From the NCBI RefSeq assembly GCF_032362555.1, contig NC_083535.1, forward strand, positions 8,804,001 through 8,868,000: a stretch of 64,000 nucleotides of DNA, given 5' to 3'. The position numbers and the translations under genes are program-made. The stretch comes from Amyelois transitella. Its lineage: Eukaryota > Arthropoda > Insecta > Lepidoptera > Pyralidae. This document shows positions 13,801-26,215 of this stretch, in pieces. The notes under the pieces are model-generated. The model saw only the letters and a program-made list of their open reading frames with translations. It was not told where the DNA came from and did not search any database. The stretch's first letter is position 1. Each line of letters begins with the position of its first letter.

Positions 13801-16800
13801 TTTCTTTAGCTTCCTCAAATGATTCCGTATAATAATACGCGTTCTGGTATGACGTGATAATACATTCCTCATTCACGGTGACATCAGGGTCGAAGCGTTT
13901 AATCTTCTCAGGAGTGCATAGAGCGTGTTGCAATTCGGCTACTGAAGACAGCAAGCCAGCGCCGTATACTCGGAAACTGCCGTCTGTTTGACGACAGAGG
14001 CCGAACTCGACCGTGAAGAAGTATAGCTGGAATATATACCTATTTGTTTTAATTGACATATAAACTAGCTAATTATTCTACTGATAAGTAAGACAGTCTT
14101 AAAGCACTTCAAAGAGCAGTGTCCATGCGCATTCGTGTAGATCAGCTTATAAGCGTTCCTAAAAAATCTGCTGCCTTTCCGCCGAGTCTCCTAAAGAAAA
14201 CCAAGGGCTGCCATCTAGAATTTATGGGTCAGGTTTCTTGCACGTCCAGTAAGATGGTCATGAAGCGAAATGGAGCTTATATCAGAGGCAGCCCACATCA
14301 ACTTTAACAAGAGCCATACGGTTATCTACACTACTGGATTTGACTCTTAGTCGCCTTATAGAACGTTATTTCTTCCTATTCTAAAGTAGTACACATCAAT
14401 TTATAAATTATTTATTAATTTGTAAAGATATAAATTACCGTGGCAAGTTTATCAATGTCTTCGTCAGATGCGCCAAGGGAAGCCAGTCCGAGTTCTTGCG
14501 AGAACTGCGCGAAGCTAGGATTTGCCAACAGTGGCATGTGTCCCAGAAGTTCGTGGCAGCAGTCTCTGATGAATGAAGTCAATTTATTTATTTAAATAGT
14601 ACCGTCAACAGAATATGAAGCTACGTAAATTCACTGCAAATTCGCATCTTTTACTGCGTTATAAAGCTCCATGCTGGGTAACTTGATATGCGGTTGACTG
14701 TTAATGTCATACATCATGCCTCTTTCTCTGAGGTGTAGGTTGACACTTCATGCTTCTTTAGCTTAATCCACATTAATGTATGTTTTTATGCAAGCTCATT
14801 GGTTTAGAGTGCTCTTAATCAGACCTTCTACTAGAACGTGCCCAAGTCAATAAAATTCTATTTAAGTGGACATTACATGTGTTCATTGTTTTTCAAAATT
14901 AAGTACCTTTTCTACCTATGGAAGAAGGTGTTAATACAAAAAATATAAAAGATTCTATAAAATAATGGATCAATTTATCAAGATATATAAGTATTGATAC
15001 CAAACTCTTTCAAAACAGATAGAAAACAAACAGAAACAATAACAAGAAGTTCATAATATTGACGCTCGTGAAAGTCAGATCATAAATGACTCGTCGCAAG
15101 TCCTTTATAATTATAAGATGAATAACAATTGAAAAAGTTACTTTGTTCTTGTTTATTGATACGAAAAGAATATTATGTAATCATTTTGTGGTGATTTTTT
15201 TACGCTTATGTAATCATTGTATTTATATTTCATGTATTTTATTTGTTTCTTTATAACCAGTATACTTTTGTGGGGATATAATTGAGGTTTAGTAAACATG
15301 TTTAGCACATAAAAACTTAACCCTTACTTTAGAGATATTTCAGCAATGATCTATGATATGGAAATTAACCTCCCTCCCTCATTTTTCTCAATACCCTCTT
15401 AAATTATAACTACCTATTCCCTATGAACAAATTGAACACAAATTCATATTAAACACGAAATGATCTAATATCGTGTTCTCTGTCTCTGTGTGTATCTAGT
15501 GTTTGACATTTTATTTAATAATACTCACGGTTCTGGTGTATAAAAGGGATCAGAAGAATGGCGGATGTATTGCGTACAATGGAACACCCTGAAGGCCAGG
15601 CCAGAGAGGAAGTCCCTCGGAGACAGGTAGCCAGCCACTGGACGCAGTTGGAATCCGGTTTTCCTCTTCAGAAATGTGCTGACGTCTTCAAGCTGACATC
15701 AAAATGTATCGATTAATATCATGATTTTGGAGGAATATCGTCTTAATTAACTTTACATGAACAGCGAAGATATTTATTTTCGCAATCATTTCGGTGAGTA
15801 CGAAAGTACAAGTTTAAATTTACATGCAACTTACGCATCTGAGCTTTATGAGCTTTAAACTTATAATCAATATAACATATATAATATATATTTGAATAAG
15901 AACTAAAGGAAACGAAACGATACTATAATTAACAATAATTACATTCTAGATAAATATTCAAGACCCAAACCAATGAGAAAAAATCAGTTTTATTAAGATC
16001 TAATCGGAGCGAACTCGGAAACTTGTGATTTGATGTTAAGCATACACCACTGTGCACAGAGTTGTCAGTCAATAAAATGTGCCAAATAAAAAGTGAATAC
16101 CTTCCTGTCACACTAAGATCGTAAAAAGAAAGATTTATTTGTTTATTTGTAAAGAAATGACCTAAATTTAAAATTTCTTTCATCTTTTGAATGCTTTGCT
16201 GTACGGAAAGTGCCATTATTTTCATTTCCCAGAGGACCGAGTTCTGAATAACAACTCAGAACCATTGTTACACATTTAGACACTTTTAGCTAGTTTTTAC
16301 TAGGAAATGAAATGGAATATTATTCATTAGAATAGATTTCAATATTAAAAAGATATAAAAATTATTAAGTGATGTTTTAAATGTCTCATAATAATGAAAT
16401 TAAATTAAGAATTTGGGTTAAATTCAGCTATTTATAAGAATGCGAAAATAAAATAGGAATTTATCTCATAATATTCTTTAGCGATCGCGAATTCAATTTA
16501 CACATGGATGTGGGTATTGGAGGCCAATATTAGCTCGGGGTCGGAATATTTGTTGCGAGTCTGCTTCAGGCATATTAATGTCCGCGTGTGATATATGTAA
16601 GTACCGATTTTTATACTTTACAAACTTTAAGTTATGACTACTTTGATGGTCATTGACTCTATCAAGTTCGTATTACTATATTTAACTATCGTAAGTAAAT
16701 TTATGACTATCAGCAAAATCGGTCCAGTTGTTCAAGAATTAAACGAGAAAAACAAAGAACCTTTTTTCTAATTTCATATTCATTTTGTTTAATATCACAC

Positions 16801-19800
16801 TGTTATTCATGTGTGAGGTAAGGTCACGATCATAGAAATCAACTTCTATTCTCACGATAGTAAATTACAAACTAGCACTTAACTCCCAAGTTTAGTGGTC
16901 TAGTGTTGTAGAGCATACTGGAAGACTATTAAACTTCGAGATCACCTGCGGTAAGTTGTCCTCTCTATAGCCACAGTACTTCACAAGTTGCGGCCAGTTT
17001 TCAAGGTACTCGTCACAAGCGTGTTTCTGGTATAACTTGTGCAGCTCCCGAAACACAATCCCCCTGCGAATAGTTCAAACTAATTACGAACTAATTTTAG
17101 CTCCCGTCGACCTCAATCATCCCACAGGATTATCTCTGCAGTTATGCAATGAAATGTCTGTGCGAAATTAATAGGCGTGCACATAGAGCTAGTATTATTG
17201 CAAGGCAATTTCCGTTAGAAGCGAATAGCTGAGTGTGGATTGGGGATTACAATCCGGATTACAATTTTTGAGCCAAGTTGCGGATCCGACAAAATAAAGT
17301 GAAATAATAATTTCTGTGCAGGTCACGCGCATTAGAGCAAAGTGATGTGATAGCTGACCAATCTACAGGCCCGCTTGCTTACTGTTAGGACTACGCCGCC
17401 GAACTGTGTATGCCTCAATTGTGTATTTATTTGTAATTATGGGAAAACCATAGTTATTTAAAATTAAATAGATAGTAGTTGAAGTAGAATTCTTAGGGTA
17501 ACTCTGGAAATTTAAACTCATTTACAGAAATCGATACCGAATTGCAATCTCTGGTATGGATGTGCTTCGCTCAGTTCGGTGGCAGCTCGGTCTGTGAGAA
17601 TGCGCCCTAATGAGGGTTCCAAAAATATATGATCCGACGTTGATATGTCCACTGGCTATGTCAGAGCACATTGGAAATATTTATATTAATCTGTATTTGG
17701 GTCATTCGATTAAAACCGTCAATCGTATCGGAGAATCCTTTTTAGTGTTGCATATATTTGGAAACCGTCATTTGAACAAACATCAAAGCATCTATTTTCA
17801 GTCTATAATTTAAACGAATATATATACATTTATTCACAGTGTTTGTTATACATTTATAACTTATTTTTGTGTTCATTCAAAAATCATAATTTCAAAATCT
17901 AAGCAAACCTCAACTCCATCATAAAGCCATAAAGCAGAACGTGGCCTTTCAGTCTTTTCTGAACTTTTGGCTATGTCTTTCCCGCAAGATATATGGACGT
18001 GACTATATGTATGAACATTGCATGCAAAAGCAAAGCACGAAGCAACAAATCTTTGTCAGATAAAAATGTTCAATTGAGATTAATTTAAACACTACGCTCT
18101 GTTGCAAATAAGAATTACAGATAAAATAATAACTATAGAATTGTTTTTCAAACAATACAAAAACATACCAGCAAAAAAATTGCAGAGAAAAGAAATAAAT
18201 TGAGGTCTTAACTTCACTACAATAATTGGCTTTTTAGTTTTATAAGAACATAAAAATAATGTAAAGTTAAAACTCAAATACTACGAGACACATCGAAATA
18301 CGAACAAGTCGTACAACTGAGAACTCACCAAGTTTTAATTTCTGTCTCAGTGTATTGTACCTTGGGAATAGGTTGTCCGCTACAACACAAATTATTTCAT
18401 GACATTCACTTTCATAATGCATAAAATTATATATGGAACACCCTATGTAATTTTACGCACTGCACTCTTAAATTAACTATATGTTTGCTAACAAATTTGC
18501 AAGTTATTCATATTTATATTACAAATATAAAAGCGTGTTTCAGTGCTGACATATCTGTTTTTCAAGGCAAAACCGTTATACTGACATCCATTAAATCGTA
18601 GTGTGGAGTACGTAGTACGAGAATAGTATTACATAGAGGACTTTTAAACTTGTAAAAGCTGGCACACTGGTTAAATGTGATGTAAATTTATTACATAAAA
18701 AATTATATATATAAAATTATTGGATTGGATAAGCTGTAAATAAACTCTCTGGTGATATAATCAGATATAACTCACGACGTGTGAATATTTATTCACGCGT
18801 AAAACTGAATGTTCAAAATATTTTAACATGTGTCTTTTTGTTCTTAATTCATTACAAAGGCGATCGTGTTTGCATTTCAGAAAACATAAGTTATTTTTTC
18901 GTCGTTCCTATTTCTATGATCATCATGAATTTAATTTTAAGCCAACTATTTATTGCATATAAAGAATTATCTTGTTAGTACTATTCAGCATGTTTTACAA
19001 ATTATTGGATTTTTAACTTACTATTTGTAGTTATTGGCTATGGCAGCGAATTGTTCCCTTCTTTTGCGATAGACCGGGTCTTTAAATCCTGGATGATCCG
19101 CGTCCAACTCCGAGCCGTACATGAGGACGTTTTGAGCTCTATCCAGATCAGAAATCTTGCGGGGGAACCACACCATGTCCCCAAAATCTATAAAAATATT
19201 ATTAAAAATTAGTGCAGTGTGTATTTTGGCACTTAAGAATAGGGCCACTCCAAATCTTTCCCATGCATGTCGTAAAAGGCAACTAAGAAAAAGGCTTTTA
19301 AACTTGGGATTCTTTTATGGGTGATGAGCTACCGACCTACCACTATTTGAATCTTGATTCCGTCAATAAGACATACAGCTGAATATGGCCTTTCAGTCTT
19401 TTTAAGTTGGCGACGTGATTTTACTAATTCGTAAAAACGTGACTAGGTATACCAACCTAATATTATGAACATAGGCGCACCTCAGCAGAATCAAAGGGTT
19501 CAAGATGTAACCGAGACCGAATCCAGGAGAAATCACGCCTTTTTCCCGGAGGGGTAGGCAGAGACTACCTCTTTCCACTTGCCACGATCTCTGCATACTT
19601 CCTTCGCTTCATCCACATTCATAACTCTCTTTATGCAAGCTCGGTGGTTTCGGGAACTTTTGACCTATTTTATATATAAGACAGAATAACTAAGAAGTTG
19701 AAACATAAATAGAAAACTTTTCTGTTTCAAACATGAACAAAATGAAAATATTATGTTCAATAAATTCAAGTATCGAACATGATAAAGTTATCTAGAAACC

Positions 19801-22305
19801 CAGACCAGATAGTGTATAAAAGTTTAAATAGATGAAGCACTTTGCCTCCGAGCGATATAAACTTTGCGGAGATTGTATTTCACTCAATTTGCTCTGATGC
19901 AACTAACAATGCATCCGTTCACCCTTTAACTTGGTGTTTGTGCAAAGTATTAAGTGCACTCTGCCGGCGCAGCAGTTTCAACTTGTCGGAAACTCTATTA
20001 CATTTAAGTGCTACAGAATATTCATTTATGAATTTAAATGCAGGATCATTTTGATTTGAACATTATTTCAGATTTTCAACTTTCAAAAGTTAAAAATATT
20101 TTGATTACATCCAAATTAAAACGAGAGGGCAATACCCGACTCTTAAAACAACACGCAGCCAATCGCTAGGTTTTAGAGATTTGAAATACCTATACATATA
20201 TGTAGCCTTACGATATGTGGTCTAGGTGTGCTTTCAAAGACTATTTCTCGCAAGTACCGCGACTTTTTCTAATTGTTAAAAACATTAAAATATGCGATTA
20301 CTATTTGCGTAATAAAAAAAAATTAAGAACGGAAAAGCTCGTGCAAAGAAAGAGGCGTGATTTTATGTATGTAGGTATGTATGTAAGCTCGTGCAATACA
20401 AACGTGTTTAATACTTTTTCTGTTTCACTAAAGCGGTTGTTTGTTGAAGTGTATCGTGGTACAAGTTTCGAAACTTACCGAAACTGGCTACAGCGGACAG
20501 CGGAAACTCTACCCCGAACTGCAGCGGGACCACTCCTAAGTCCTTTGTTATGAATATCGTGATCTTTCATCAAAGCGGTCATTTGTTTAAGTGTTCAGTG
20601 GTACAAGTTTCTAAACTTACTACAACTAGCTGCAACAGAAAACGGCGTCGATCGCCGGAACTCCTCCACGGTCTTTGGCTGGACCATACCATAAACTTAA
20701 TTTCGATTACATGATCTTTCACCAAAGCGGTTATTTGATGAAGTGTTCTGTGGAACACAGTTTCCAAACTTTTCAGATTATATGATAAAGTAGGTACGTC
20801 ACGGCACAAGTTCCTAAATTTAAAAACAACTGTGTACAGTGGACTGCAGCGTCAGCAGAACTCTTATCCGGTCTATGGCGGGACCGTTATTTTACTTCGA
20901 ATACCGTAATTTTCCACTAAAAACTGTTGTTCATCAAAACGTTTTCTGGAGAAAGTTGTCCAAATTTGTCTGGTCATTAGTTGAAATGTTCTCAGGTACA
21001 AGTTTCCAAACTTACCGAAACTAGCTGCGGCGGAGAGCGGCGTCGGCGGCGGGAACTCTTCCCCGGTCTGCGGCGGGACCACTTCGAAGTCCTGGACTTC
21101 CCGCTTCAGCATCCTCTGCAGTTGTTCTAGACGGCGCGGGTCACACTCCACGTCCACTAATATGTCGGCCTATCGAATTAAATTTATGTTCATGAATCTT
21201 TACATATTAAAGCGATTATTAACTAACAATTAGAAATTCAAATTATAATACATTTTTTTAAAAGTAATTTTACGACAAAAGCGGTACTTATAAGCACAAT
21301 TTATTATATTACATAAAGATGTAAGCAAAATTAAGACTTAATAGGAATTCGCAATCAAATCAGGAAAATCGCAACAGCTTGTTTAATTGTTAGTTTTGTC
21401 TAAAAGAGCTTTAATAACAAATAAGAAAAAAATAATTATAAAATAATTATTGCAAAAAAGTAATTGTTAGTTTTAATATGTTCTTATAATTATTTCAGGT
21501 AAGAAATGAAAAAGATATAAAAATAAAATGAAATAAATAATGATAAAAACCCTATAATAAATAGCCCCTCAACAACGCGCCCAGAAAACTGTCGGCGTAA
21601 CCACATTGCATAAGATAGTAGGTATACTTTTTAATTTTAGAAATTTACCCAATCATTCGAACCAAGTATTAATGTGACAAAAACCGAATATTTGTTTCCT
21701 TAGGAATTATCCAAAATCCTACCTCAAAGTACAAAATGATATAAGATGACGCAAGCATCCGTGAAATGTTAGTCAATTTCACTTTTTTTAAAGTTAAAGA
21801 TAAGATTTAGCTTCAGATTAAAAAACAACCGATGATTTGGTGCTAAGAGCATACTATAAGTCAACTAGATGTCATCCGCAACTTAGCTAACTATTAAAGA
21901 AGTCTTGTATCTTACTTTACCTGTTCAATAAAAATTGGTTCAGCCGTTATAACGTAACACTTTCGCAATTAAAATATTAGTGTGGATAACAAAAAAATAC
22001 AAAAAATATAATAGATAAATTTAATTGAAACTTACAGCCGCCGTCGCAGTGACGGATTTCCTCGATTCAATATGAAGAACATTTATGCCCAGATCTTGAA
22101 ATACAGTCAAGGCTCTGACTAGCCCACCGACTTGATTTTTGAGGCTGAAAATCACTGAAATCCTCTCGCCTTCCGTTCTGGCCTGCTGTTGCGCCATTTG
22201 AATTTCCCCTAATTTGGGATGATGCGGAGCCTCGTTCTTGACTTGCCAATCAGATCCGTTTCTATATAGCCATAAACCCAGTAAGCCCTTTCCTGATCCG
22301 CTCAT
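10882..22305 (-). CDS. Trh: Tryptophan 5-hydroxylase (neuronal type), complete
   Basis: The enzyme is a tetrahydrobiopterin- and iron-dependent hydroxylase that converts tryptophan to 5-hydroxytryptophan, the rate-limiting step of serotonin synthesis in the neuronal cytosol. Ten exons join in frame: 22305-22036, 21169-21016, 19187-19022, 18379-18329, 17063-16946, 15692-15529, 14565-14439, 14026-13794, 12941-12725 and 10968-10882, giving 528 codons plus stop (insect Trh is about 530-555). Residues about 40-95 form the ACT regulatory domain ([13 protein letters not shown]…[11 protein letters not shown]). Catalytic exons give [44 protein letters not shown] and the iron ligands in DCCHELLGH (His312, His317) and YFFTVEFGL (Glu357). 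[11 protein letters not shown] and a Ser/Pro-rich tail follow. The start is the ATG of [17 protein letters not shown], as in insect Trh. The tryptophan-type N-terminus separates it from phenylalanine and tyrosine hydroxylases. Confidence 0.95.
11935..12115 (-). repeat. LINE 3'-end-like fragment in the last Trh intron
   Basis: The block 'gggctgacttaatgccgtttggcattctctaccagtcaac' contains an imperfect hairpin (TGCCGTTTGGCA). I recognise it as a conserved piece of a lepidopteran non-LTR element, followed here by a short-period A+T-rich run. It lies between Trh exons 12941-12725 and 10968-10882. Confidence 0.45.
12556..12712. repeat. Fragments of repeat families B and A in a Trh intron
   Basis: A family-B core ('cctttttcccgaaaggggtaggcagagact') at 12561-12592 is followed at 12660-12700 by the minus-strand tail block of family A ('catcacgtcttta…ggggtagacagaacc'). 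Both are short and diverged. They end just before the donor of the Trh exon at 12941-12725. Confidence 0.5.
14715..14855 (+). repeat. Diverged family-B repeat in a Trh intron
   Basis: The block order 'catgcctctttctctgaggtgtaggttgaca', 'cttctttagcttaatccacatt' and 'atgcaagctcattggttt' matches the better copy at 19533-19675. It is intronic, between Trh exons 15692-15529 and 14565-14439. Confidence 0.55.
17912..18013 (+). repeat. 3' part of SINE-like family A in a Trh intron
   Basis: The fragment holds the 3' blocks 'gaacgtggcctttcagtctttt', 'cttttggctatgtct' and 'atatggacgtgactatatgtatg' of family A. The 5' half is absent. Confidence 0.6.
19237..19430 (+). repeat. SINE-like family A copy close to a Trh exon
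   Basis: It begins at 'agaatagggccactcc' and runs through 'gtcgtaaaaggcaactaag', 'aacttgggattctttt' and 'ggcctttcagtcttttt'. It lies in Trh intron 2 about 50 bp upstream (in gene sense) of the acceptor of the exon 19187-19022, and in opposite orientation to the gene. Confidence 0.7.
19533..19675 (+). repeat. Family-B repeat, best preserved copy in the window
   Basis: The blocks run in order: 'cacgcctttttcccggagg', 'ggtaggcagagactacctc', 'tttccacttgccacgatc', 'ttcgcttcatccacattcat', 'atgcaagctcggtggtttcg'. It is intronic in Trh. A nearly identical 5' portion is found at 63001-63087. Confidence 0.7.
20425..21075. repeat. Degenerate tandem array that includes the 3' half of Trh exon 2
   Basis: A unit of about 130-200 bp recurs at about 20425-20560, 20561-20706, 20707-20900 (split) and 20960-21075. 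Each has 'aaagcggtt.tttg…aagtgttc.gtggtacaagtttc.aaactta' followed by a GC-rich 'agctgc…gcgg…gaactct…cggtct…cggcgggacc' block. The rightmost unit contains the functional donor and the Pro/Ala-rich 3' half of Trh exon 2. The other units are mutated copies in intron 2. The first copy retains the 'cttaccgaaact' donor context. Confidence 0.75.
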
Positions 22306-22474
22306 TATGATTGAATACAACAATGATTCAGAATTTAGTACCTTAGCTGTGTTCGAAATAAATGAAATGTAGTAATCTAAATAGATTGATGATGCTTGAA
22401 CTAAGATAAATAGATTAGAGGATGTCCAGATGCAGGTCTTGGGACAAACTGTGGCGTCCTCAATCTCTGCCCGC

Positions 22475-22483
22475 CTTATAAAG
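22475..22483 (-). promoter_or_regulatory. Candidate TATA element upstream of Trh
   Basis: CTTTATAAG on the minus strand lies about 170 bp upstream of the Trh ATG, within a locally G+C-richer patch. A start site about 30 bp downstream would leave a short 5' untranslated region. The motif is near-palindromic, so direction is not given by the motif itself. A further 5' non-coding exon cannot be excluded. Confidence 0.3.
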
Positions 22484-23159
22484 AGAAGAGGCGCGGGAGA
22501 TCTGTCGGAGGGTGGGTTATTTGATTGGCTGAATCAAGTGTTCGAAGCAACTTGGAAAACGTTCTCTTTTCGCACCGTAAAGTCACGGATACACTTTGTC
22601 GTTAACTTTTATATTATTTTTATTGAAAGCTTTTGAAACGATAATTCTGAGAAGGTTGTTTCTGAATAATGAGGTTTTTGTGATTTATAATAGGGTTCTA
22701 TTGGGTGAAATTATAGTTTTACTTTTTTTAGGATGATTAAAAACGTAAAATTACCTCCCAAAGCAACATAGTAACCAAGCGCCTTTTGAATCTACGTATA
22801 TTTCCAACGAGAATTAGGTACTGATTTGAACTTGTTACTCCTAATTCAACAAGTGGTTTGCTGTTCTCTATGTTTATTTTTTAATGGAAAACGAGCGAAT
22901 CAGTTTGTTCCACTTTATTGGTTTTCGTCGTTTTTCCAACTCACAGACAACTTTTCCGTGTGGTTACACTAAGAATTTAGTCAGAAACAAGAAATATTAC
23001 AAGAAAGATGACGATCAAAGAAGTGACAAATACGAAGAACAACTTTTCTAACCATTTCATTTCTATTATAAGTGCATTACTATTTTTTAACGGTTTCTTT
23101 GCTTTAGTGCTTTAGATTACAAACCACAGCACATAAATTTAGATGTAAAGCCTTATTAT

Positions 23160-23220
23160 AAAACTGAGATTCCAATAGTGGTAGGTTGCTAATCTATCAC
23201 CTAAGAGAAAAAATATTAGT
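23160..23220 (-). repeat. Short fragment of SINE-like family A
   Basis: 'gattccaatagtggtaggtt' followed by 'gctaatctatcacctaa' is the inverted middle block of family A, as in the longer copy at 24276-24533. Confidence 0.5.
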
Positions 23221-24275
23221 TAGAAAAAGTGTCAAACTAATCTCATCGGTGTGCAAGAGCCATAACACACAGTTGCACTCCGCGCTGTTATCACACACAC
23301 ACACATACACACACAGGGTGCTGTTAAACTCACCAGTCACTGTATTTATTACCATTGTTTAGCGGGAAGAGCATCCCGTATCATTCATTATCTAGACGAC
23401 CCTGTTATTTATTCCCTTAGCCTCAGAATAGAAAGAAAATCAAGGTTCGATTATAAATATCTCCCACTTTAGAAGTAGTTGGTTGAAATAATTTAGGAGT
23501 AAAAAAATAGTTTATTAAAAGAAGTGGTTCAAGATTTTCCTTTTTATTTTGTTTTTGTTTCAAAATAGATGAAAGTACATTTGAACTCTCACATAAAAAA
23601 CTGCATATTATGTTATGTATAAACTACAAATATCATGCATATTAATTTTTATATTATCATTCATATCAATGACATCTCAAATTGTTTATTTGTGTCATTT
23701 TAAAGTAAAGAGAAGTCGTATGGATGGAATCATCCTTTCGAAAATTCATTTAGTTAGTAGTAGTTAGTATATTTATTTTTATCGGTACCTATTTCGAAAT
23801 ATTAACATTTAATTGAGAACAAAGGATATGATAAAACCCACATGGCATGACTATTGCAAAGCTGGTCCAACGCATTTTCATGCCTCGTTAAGCCTTAGAA
23901 TAATAATGTATCCTTATTTAATATAGGGATTATATTTTGGCCCTGTAGTTAGAAAAAGGGTTAGAAGTCAATCAAACAAGTTGGCTCTTTGTTTAATATA
24001 CTTTCGTTGGTTTAAAATAAAATGTAAGACATTTTCGGGTGGGTATTTTGGCGAGTAAGAGAACAAAATTTATATGATCGATACTGTTTTAAAAGTACTT
24101 TCATTAGTTTGAATGGCAAATTATACTATAAGGTGAGAGAAAACAGAAGATGTTTCCTCAATTCAGTCAACAAATCTGAAATTTTCTGATTCAAATAGCA
24201 GTTCAGACATGTACAGAATCAGTCGTCTGATATGAAAAGTAAGTATAAACTTACGACATATTATAATATTTTATG

Positions 24276-24533
24276 AACATACATACATATAATCACGTCT
24301 ATATCCCTTGCGGGGAAGACAGAGTCAACGGTCGAAAAACACTGATAGGCCACGTTCAGCTGTATGGCTTAATGATAGAATTGAGATAGAAATAGTAACA
24401 GGTTGCTAGCTCATCGCCTATTAGAAAAATCCCTAGTTTAAAAACCTATCCCTTAGTCGCCTTTTACGACATCCATGGGAAAGAGATATAGGGGTCCTAT
24501 TCTTTTTTCTATCAATGCCGGGAACCACGCACA
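24276..24533 (-). repeat. SINE-like family A, near full length, inverted
   Basis: Read on the minus strand it starts with 'gtggttcccggcattgatag' and contains 'cgtaaaaggcgactaaggg', 'cagctgaacgtggcctatca' and an 'atgtatgtatgtt' tail. It is the inverted counterpart of 1451-1712. Confidence 0.8.
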
Positions 24534-24834
24534 TATTTAATAAATTGGTAAATTAATCACTAAGTTATAGTAAGTAAATGTTTGTTTATAAACTCTGAAT
24601 TATTATTTGACTTGCAGCAGCAAATAAACGAGATTAAAGGTATTGAATAAAGTGTTCGTCTCGGCTCTTAATTCAATTTCCTATGGGGCCTTCCAGCGCC
24701 TCTCTCATTTACAACACATCTGCATAGAGTTATACTCCCACACAGAAATGTTTATTTTAAAATGCCATTTCATTTGATTTTTTTTTCTCTAATTTTGACT
24801 TATAGTAAGTATAAACTTTCTCTTGAATCATCTC

Positions 24835-25142
24835 AAATGTTTATTTCTTTGTAGTAAGCTTAGTGCAATAAGTTACACTACACGACATAAATTAAAAAAC
24901 TGACGATGTAAAAGATAATTTTGTTTTTTTTTATTTTTTAATAGGTAAGCTAAATCACCATCATTAAGGAATTCCTGGATTTGTTTTTTAAATGTTTATT
25001 TCTTTGTAGTAAGCTTAGTGCAATAAGTTACACTACACGACATACATTAAAAAACTGACGATGTAAAAGATAATTTAGTTTTTTTATTTTTCAATAGGTA
25101 AGCTAAATCACCATCATTAAGGAATTCCTGGATTTGTTTTTT
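24835..25142. repeat. Two-copy direct tandem duplication, period about 155 bp
   Basis: Copy 1 (24835-24989) and copy 2 (24990-25142) both begin 'aaatgtttatttctttgtag' and end 'ggaattcctggatttgtttt'. Only a few substitutions and small indels separate them, so the duplication is recent. No coding content. Confidence 0.9.
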
Positions 25143-25221
25143 TTATAATACTTCCTTCGTGTATAGTAATCTTATTGGTAAAGGCAATTCGAAGTATTTT
25201 GCCATCGATTCTGCTTTTATT

Positions 25222-25252
25222 CTCTGCCTACCCCTCTGGGAAAGAGGTGTAA
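25222..25252 (-). repeat. Core fragment of family B, inverted
   Basis: 'tctgcctacccctctgggaa' followed by 'agaggtgtaatttt' is the reverse complement of the family-B core. Confidence 0.5.
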
Positions 25253-25959
25253 TTTTATTATGTATTATAAAAAGCTGTATATTCATTCGTATTATTAGAT
25301 TGATAGTTAGTGTAATTTTTCACAATCTGTGTAAATATTTAATTTATGCGGTCAGCAACTTCTAGTAGTCTTTTATCTTGGCAAAAAATACAAATCTAAA
25401 TAAATCAAATACAAACATGGCGCTTTGGAAAATTTACTGAAACTGAAGAGTGCGAAACATTTTTAATCCTTTTATTAATCGGTAGGGAATATTTTGGAAA
25501 CCTGCCAAATATAACGCAGACATCATTAACTCCAACTGATAACTAAGAGGTCTACTAAATGTGGAACTATTTAATGTTTTAAATTTTATTTTATAACTGA
25601 CTTGTATATATTATATTATTATTATTTTATTTTAAACGAGATGATTTGTGTGCTATCAAAATGTCTCTGTATCTCAATTTATCAAAAATCCCATAATCAT
25701 ATCTTGAGAGGATAAATATGTGACATTTGAGTGAGTTGACAACCCCCTCCTTTTTAATCCTGCTCAAAAATTCGCAAAACTCGATAGTATTTTATAGTCA
25801 TGAAACCAGATTCAGCTTAGGAAAACTTGGCTAGTATCCGAATTCCACCGTCGCTGTCAATCAATCTTAATCGCTTTGATCTATGTATCGTAGATCAATC
25901 AAAATGAATTATATAGATAACCGCTAAAGTTGGAACTTTACGATCAACTGTGGTTGAAC

Positions 25960-26215
25960 AGTTAAGATTCCCGAATTAAATAAGATACCAAGGTTCATAA
26001 CGTATCGTAGCCATGACTGCTTATCTATTCCCTTAGGTGAGGCCAACTGGGTGATTAACCATGACTCAACATGGGTTTTCCTGCGAAGATTGCTTAGTTC
26101 AGACGGGAGACGCTTCGTGTTACATGACTTACCCAATCCAGGATCATGGTCAAAGGCGCACCTGGGTCTCTACTCCAGAGAGGTGAGGATATAACGAAAC
26201 TTATGCCAGAAGTAA
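25960..26215 (-). repeat. Probable interspersed repeat (LINE-derived?)
   Basis: On the minus strand the order 'cctctctggagtagagaccc', 'cctggattgggtaagtca', 'acacgaagcgtctcccgtc' and 'cacccagttggcctcaccta' resembles a widespread moth repeat that I remember as non-LTR derived. The open frame spanning part of it is broken and has no domain I can name. Confidence 0.35.
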
